Program-made: the position numbers and the translations under genes
The notes under the pieces: model-generated
The model's database searches: none
What the model saw: only the letters and a program-made list of their open reading frames with translations
What the model was told of the DNA's origin: nothing
Shown here: in pieces, positions 19,079-22,110 of the stretch
How positions within the stretch are numbered: the stretch's first letter is position 1
How the letters are laid out: the number at the start of each line of letters is the position of its first letter
Origin: a virus
Reading direction: 5' to 3' (one strand)
IMG/VR virus record: IMGVR_UViG_3300025305_000164
Span: 1-22,110 of that record
DNA length: 22,110 bases

Positions 19079-21151
19079 ATGGCCGATATTAAATTAAATA
19101 ATAAAGATCGTGAGTATTGGCGTAAGACGATTGATCGAGTGCAAAGGGTCATGGAACCTAAGCATCGGTCATGGGAGAAATTACTAGCGGCTTACGAGCT
19201 AAAGCTAGATATCCCAGGTCTCGACAAAGATGAGATCATTCATGTGTCTAGGATGTATCCATTAGTACGCCAGATCATATCGTCAGTGGCATTCCATTAC
19301 CCCGAAGTGTTTGTGAATGCTAAGCCTAATATCGAACGTGTGGCAGGGGAACTCGAAGGTATCTCGCTTGTGATGGAACGCGCAGCTAATAACGCATTGG
19401 ACTTAATGGATGCAAAGGCTGAGATCCATCAGGCGATGTTTGATGCGTTGTTCTGTGGTGTAGGTTGGATCAAGATGGGATATAATCCCTCTGGTGACGA
19501 TTCGATGCCTCCGTATGTAACTAACGATGCATTCAAGGATGATTTTCCTTGTGTCATGCGTGTCAGGCCCTTTAATGTTTTTGTAGATCCTAAGTGTCCT
19601 CCCCAGAACCTGGGCTATGCAGAATATATAATTGAGCGTATTGAAGTACCATTCGAGATCTTGAAGAGTGACCCAAGATACAAGATTCCTCGGGATTTCA
19701 CAGGATCGTCAGAGTACACATCAGCTACAGATACTGCGTTGCTAAACTATGGCGATGAGTATGATGCGGATAACGCAGACGAGCATGTGCAGGGTGCCAA
19801 AGCCGAGCGTGACATGGTGGTGTTGTATGAAGTCCACGATAGGCTGAACCGTAGACTTATTACGTTCCTAGATGGTCACGAGAACGAGATCCATGCGGAG
19901 TCTCATCCATTCATTAAGACTCGATCGATCTATGATGGCCAAGATCTCGTAGGTCTTGAAGAAGCTCCTGGGTTCATAATGTCTAAGGGGTTTCAGTATA
20001 TTCCAGTGAAGTTCGACACTGTAGAAAGTTCGTTCTTTCCTGAGCCTCCTATGAAGTATGTAGAGGATCTTCAGAATATTATTGTGGAGTCCTTGAGTCG
20101 GCGTGTTGATATTCTGCGAAGATTCCCGCGTGTTGTATGGGCTAATGAAGCAGAGATTCAGCGGAATCCGAATCTTGTAGATAACGTCAGGGATGCAAAA
20201 GACGGCGATGTAATCGGACTTCATGATATCGCAAGTATCCGTGAGGCTTCCTGGGGAAACATACCTTCGGATCAGCTAGGTATCGAGAACGACGCACGAG
20301 GTTACGAAGAACAGAGTCTCCATGTAAGTGATCTTGCGGGAGGCTCAGAGGGCCGAAAGACTGCTACAGAAAGTGCACTCATAGCGTCTCAAGGTTCTCT
20401 CAACCGCCAATGGATGCAAGCAAAAGTAGCAGGTGTTTATACTACCATTGTAGGGAATCTATTTAGGATGTTCCAGGATATACGTTATATCCCCCAGACG
20501 TTTATGCTGAATGTCGCTAAAGACCCTTCAGGTGTAGAATACCGGGTACTTACCAGTGAAGATTTTAACTTTGATTTTATGTTAGATCTAGACGCTGGTT
20601 CTATGCATCCATTGGTGGAGGAATTAGAGCAGGAGAACTCGGTGCTGTTGTATGATCGCCTTGTTGGTAATCCTATGATAGACCAGACTGAAGTAACTAG
20701 GGATTTGATTAAGTCCTTTAGGAAGCGTTCGGTAGAAAGACTATTCAAGGGCGCTGATGGTGATTTGAATGCGTTGATTCAGCTAGAACTTAGCCTTATG
20801 CTTCAGGGTCAAATGGCTCCTGTCGAAGAAGGCATGGATCATATGGCTCATATGGAACAACAGAATCCTGATGTTGTTATGGGTCTACCTCAGCTCCAGC
20901 AGATGTTACCACAACAGCAACAGCAGATACTACAGATAGTGCAGCAGCATATGGCAATGCATGAGCAAATGATGCAGTCTGCTATGGCTAGCGGAGGAGC
21001 GGGGGGCGGAAGCCAGCCTTCAGTAGATGGCAGGTTATTGAATAGTCAAGAAGGTATCATAGGTCAAGTTAGATCTAATGCTCAGAAAACTCAGCAAGCA
21101 GCTACTGCCGATGTAGCAACACTGACAGGTCAAGGAGGTATGACAGGCTAA
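19079..21151 (+). CDS. Portal protein (head-tail connector)
   Basis: This 690-residue protein follows the large terminase with one base between stop and start. It has the usual portal features: a helical N-terminal part (DREYWRKTIDRVQRVMEPKH), a conserved-looking wing (FNVFVDPKCPPQNLGYAEYI), a stem/crown helix region (PPMKYVEDLQNIIVESLSRR) and the ATESALIASQGSLNRQW segment, as in portals of other tailed phages. The last 110 residues are Gln/Met-rich (LQQMLPQQQQQILQIVQQ) and then Gly/Ser-rich, probably flexible. Twelve copies would form the channel through which DNA enters. No clear ribosome site precedes ATG, so translation is probably coupled to the terminase. Confidence 0.85.
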   Translation: MADIKLNNKDREYWRKTIDRVQRVMEPKHRSWEKLLAAYELKLDIPGLDKDEIIHVSRMYPLVRQIISSVAFHYPEVFVNAKPNIERVAGELEGISLVMERAANNALDLMDAKAEIHQAMFDALFCGVGWIKMGYNPSGDDSMPPYVTNDAFKDDFPCVMRVRPFNVFVDPKCPPQNLGYAEYIIERIEVPFEILKSDPRYKIPRDFTGSSEYTSATDTALLNYGDEYDADNADEHVQGAKAERDMVVLYEVHDRLNRRLITFLDGHENEIHAESHPFIKTRSIYDGQDLVGLEEAPGFIMSKGFQYIPVKFDTVESSFFPEPPMKYVEDLQNIIVESLSRRVDILRRFPRVVWANEAEIQRNPNLVDNVRDAKDGDVIGLHDIASIREASWGNIPSDQLGIENDARGYEEQSLHVSDLAGGSEGRKTATESALIASQGSLNRQWMQAKVAGVYTTIVGNLFRMFQDIRYIPQTFMLNVAKDPSGVEYRVLTSEDFNFDFMLDLDAGSMHPLVEELEQENSVLLYDRLVGNPMIDQTEVTRDLIKSFRKRSVERLFKGADGDLNALIQLELSLMLQGQMAPVEEGMDHMAHMEQQNPDVVMGLPQLQQMLPQQQQQILQIVQQHMAMHEQMMQSAMASGGAGGGSQPSVDGRLLNSQEGIIGQVRSNAQKTQQAATADVATLTGQGGMTG

Positions 21152-21567
21152 TGGCTGTTAATCATGATTATTACTGTGAGTGTGGCTGCGAACTGACCGA
21201 TCAAGTCGTAGCTAAGACTCCTGTGTGTAAATGCGGTAAAGATATGAAGATTCATTATGGTCGTATTACAGGAATCGTGGATTTTAACCCGCATAATCCT
21301 GGTATGTACGGCAAGTATCATCCTGGGTTTGGTGAAGTAGTAGAGAGTTATTCACACAAGCAGAGATTGCTCAAGAAGTATAATTGTATAGAAGCCGCGG
21401 ATTCCGTAGGTGGATCGAAGACTCATGAGTATCCTGAAGAGTACCAAGGTCCAGATCACGGTCCCGAGGGCTACAAGCCCCGTAAGAAGAATACCGAGAA
21501 CCATACAGAGTTTATTAATGGAGACGAGGATCTTAAATCACTGGAGAAGAAGCATGGATTCAGCTAA
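21151..21567 (+). CDS. Zinc-ribbon-like hypothetical protein
   Basis: This 138-residue protein carries an N-terminal CxCxC (C9, C11, C13) and CxC (C26, C28), a likely zinc ribbon similar to short regulatory zinc domains. A Gly/Tyr/His-rich region follows (NPHNPGMYGKYHPGFGE), then a charged, low-complexity C-terminal half (KPRKKNTENHTEF). The start shares its A with the portal stop (TAATG). Between portal and scaffold genes, many phages carry small proteins of this kind of unknown use. The zinc site is inferred from spacing. Confidence 0.75.
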   Translation: MAVNHDYYCECGCELTDQVVAKTPVCKCGKDMKIHYGRITGIVDFNPHNPGMYGKYHPGFGEVVESYSHKQRLLKKYNCIEAADSVGGSKTHEYPEEYQGPDHGPEGYKPRKKNTENHTEFINGDEDLKSLEKKHGFS

Positions 21568-21703
21568 GTTTGAGGTCAGAGTTGTTGAGAAGCAGCAACG
21601 TCCGTATAAAGTGTATGATGACGCAGGGAATCTTGTGGCGTCTACACGAACTGCGGATCAGGCTGCTAAAATCATTGCTATTCGAGAGCGAATAGCTTCA
21701 TAA
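21554..21703 (+). CDS. Small hypothetical protein
   Basis: ATG at 21554 has GGAGAAG four bases upstream and overlaps the upstream gene by 14 bases. The 49-residue product has a beta-rich start (AKFEVRVVEKQQRPYKVYDD, residues 4-23), a turn (AGN) and a helical end (TADQAAKIIAIRERIA). It is compact and basic. A longer in-frame opening upstream is only antisense-like shadow of the neighbour. The family is not recognised. Confidence 0.7.
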   Translation: MDSAKFEVRVVEKQQRPYKVYDDAGNLVASTRTADQAAKIIAIRERIAS

Positions 21704-21714
21704 CGAGGTGATGT

Positions 21715-22110
21715 ATGTCAGAAATGACTGATGCTCCAGAACAGGAGGAACTAGGTATAGTAGGGAATGATCTTACTGAGGACACTTCGGGTCTTCTAGA
21801 GGATTCTCCCGATGCGATGCCAGCTCAGTCTGAAGCGTCTCAAGAGTTTGATCCACATTCCGTAAATTGGTCTACTGTTCGCGAGGAAGAAGTTCCCGAT
21901 GAATGGAAGCCGCAATTACGTACAATGCGTAATATATACGGTATGGTCAATAAGACTAATATGGATCTACGTGATACACAAAAGCAAATGGAAGATGTTA
22001 CACAACAATACAACAACGCACTTAACGCATCGCAACAGATAAATAACACACAGAATGGTACTCCACAAAACGGTACTCCACAAAACGCACAGCCTGCACA
22101 GCAACCACAG
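21715..22110 (+). CDS. Probable scaffold protein, N-terminal part (runs off the window)
   Basis: ATG at 21715 follows GAGGTG. The 132 codons in view are open to the window edge. The start is acidic (EQEELG, EDTSGLLEDSP), then comes SVNWSTVREEEVPDEWKPQL (residues 49-68), a helical stretch with possible coiled coil (MDLRDTQKQMEDVTQQYNNA), and a Gln/Asn/Pro-rich low-complexity part with a perfect repeat (NGTPQ twice). Acidic, helical, low-complexity proteins directly after the portal are typically capsid scaffolds or head-assembly proteins. The C-terminus, which would carry the capsid-binding part, is missing here, so the call is by position and composition. Confidence 0.6.
   Translation, partial: MSEMTDAPEQEELGIVGNDLTEDTSGLLEDSPDAMPAQSEASQEFDPHSVNWSTVREEEVPDEWKPQLRTMRNIYGMVNKTNMDLRDTQKQMEDVTQQYNNALNASQQINNTQNGTPQNGTPQNAQPAQQPQ

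Overview
The window is part of a tailed double-stranded DNA phage (Caudoviricetes), or a prophage of one. The right side carries terminase, portal and probable scaffold genes. The left side carries a phage-encoded replication and recombination set. Genes are tightly packed, with many ATGA and TAATG overlaps, bacterial Shine-Dalgarno sites and sigma70-like promoters, so the host is a bacterium. The sequence does not let me name it. I see no tRNA, rRNA, CRISPR array, integrase or insertion sequence.

Layout. (1) 1-588, rightward: the end of a small membrane protein gene, a holin-like membrane protein and a small helical protein. (2) 578-12212, leftward: a long early or replication block. In transcription order (right to left) it starts with a run of very small genes (12212 to 9484), then a Cas4-like nuclease, a Sak4-like RecA-family ATPase, a small protein, a DUF669-like putative ssDNA-binding protein, a terminator, a ParB-domain/DNA-methyltransferase fusion, a small protein, a family A DNA polymerase with an N-terminal uracil-DNA-glycosylase-like domain, a structured intergenic element, a small protein, a DUF3987-like ATPase and an M15-type peptidase (probable endolysin). 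(3) 12213-12693: a non-coding region with a strong leftward promoter, a palindromic operator, and a large inverted-repeat array of about 10-bp units around an AT-rich core, which is the best replication-origin candidate here. (4) 12694-13608: three further leftward genes; the first transcribed has its own promoter and terminator. (5) 13609-14957: a divergent control region with a rightward promoter and two clusters of a 10-bp repeat (consensus TACCAAGTAG). Between the clusters lies a two-gene leftward cassette with its own promoter and terminator, which looks like a moron. (6) 14958-22110, rightward: an unidentified 551-residue protein, small-terminase candidate, unidentified protein, large terminase, portal, zinc-ribbon protein, small protein and the start of a probable scaffold protein.

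How it works together (inference): polymerase, DUF3987 ATPase, ssDNA-binding protein, Sak4 ATPase and Cas4-like nuclease form a replication/recombination set. The methyltransferase may protect or mark the DNA. The tiny genes ahead of them, including a ribbon-helix-helix protein and two proteins sharing a C-terminal tail, are candidates for early host-takeover or regulatory factors. The repeats between the leftward and rightward blocks probably control the switch between them, replication, or both. The most unusual signals are the two repeat systems, the twin TTACACC-N5-GGTGTAA operators, the cloverleaf-like element at 2647-2762, the polymerase fusion with an apparently altered glycosylase motif, and the shared protein tails.
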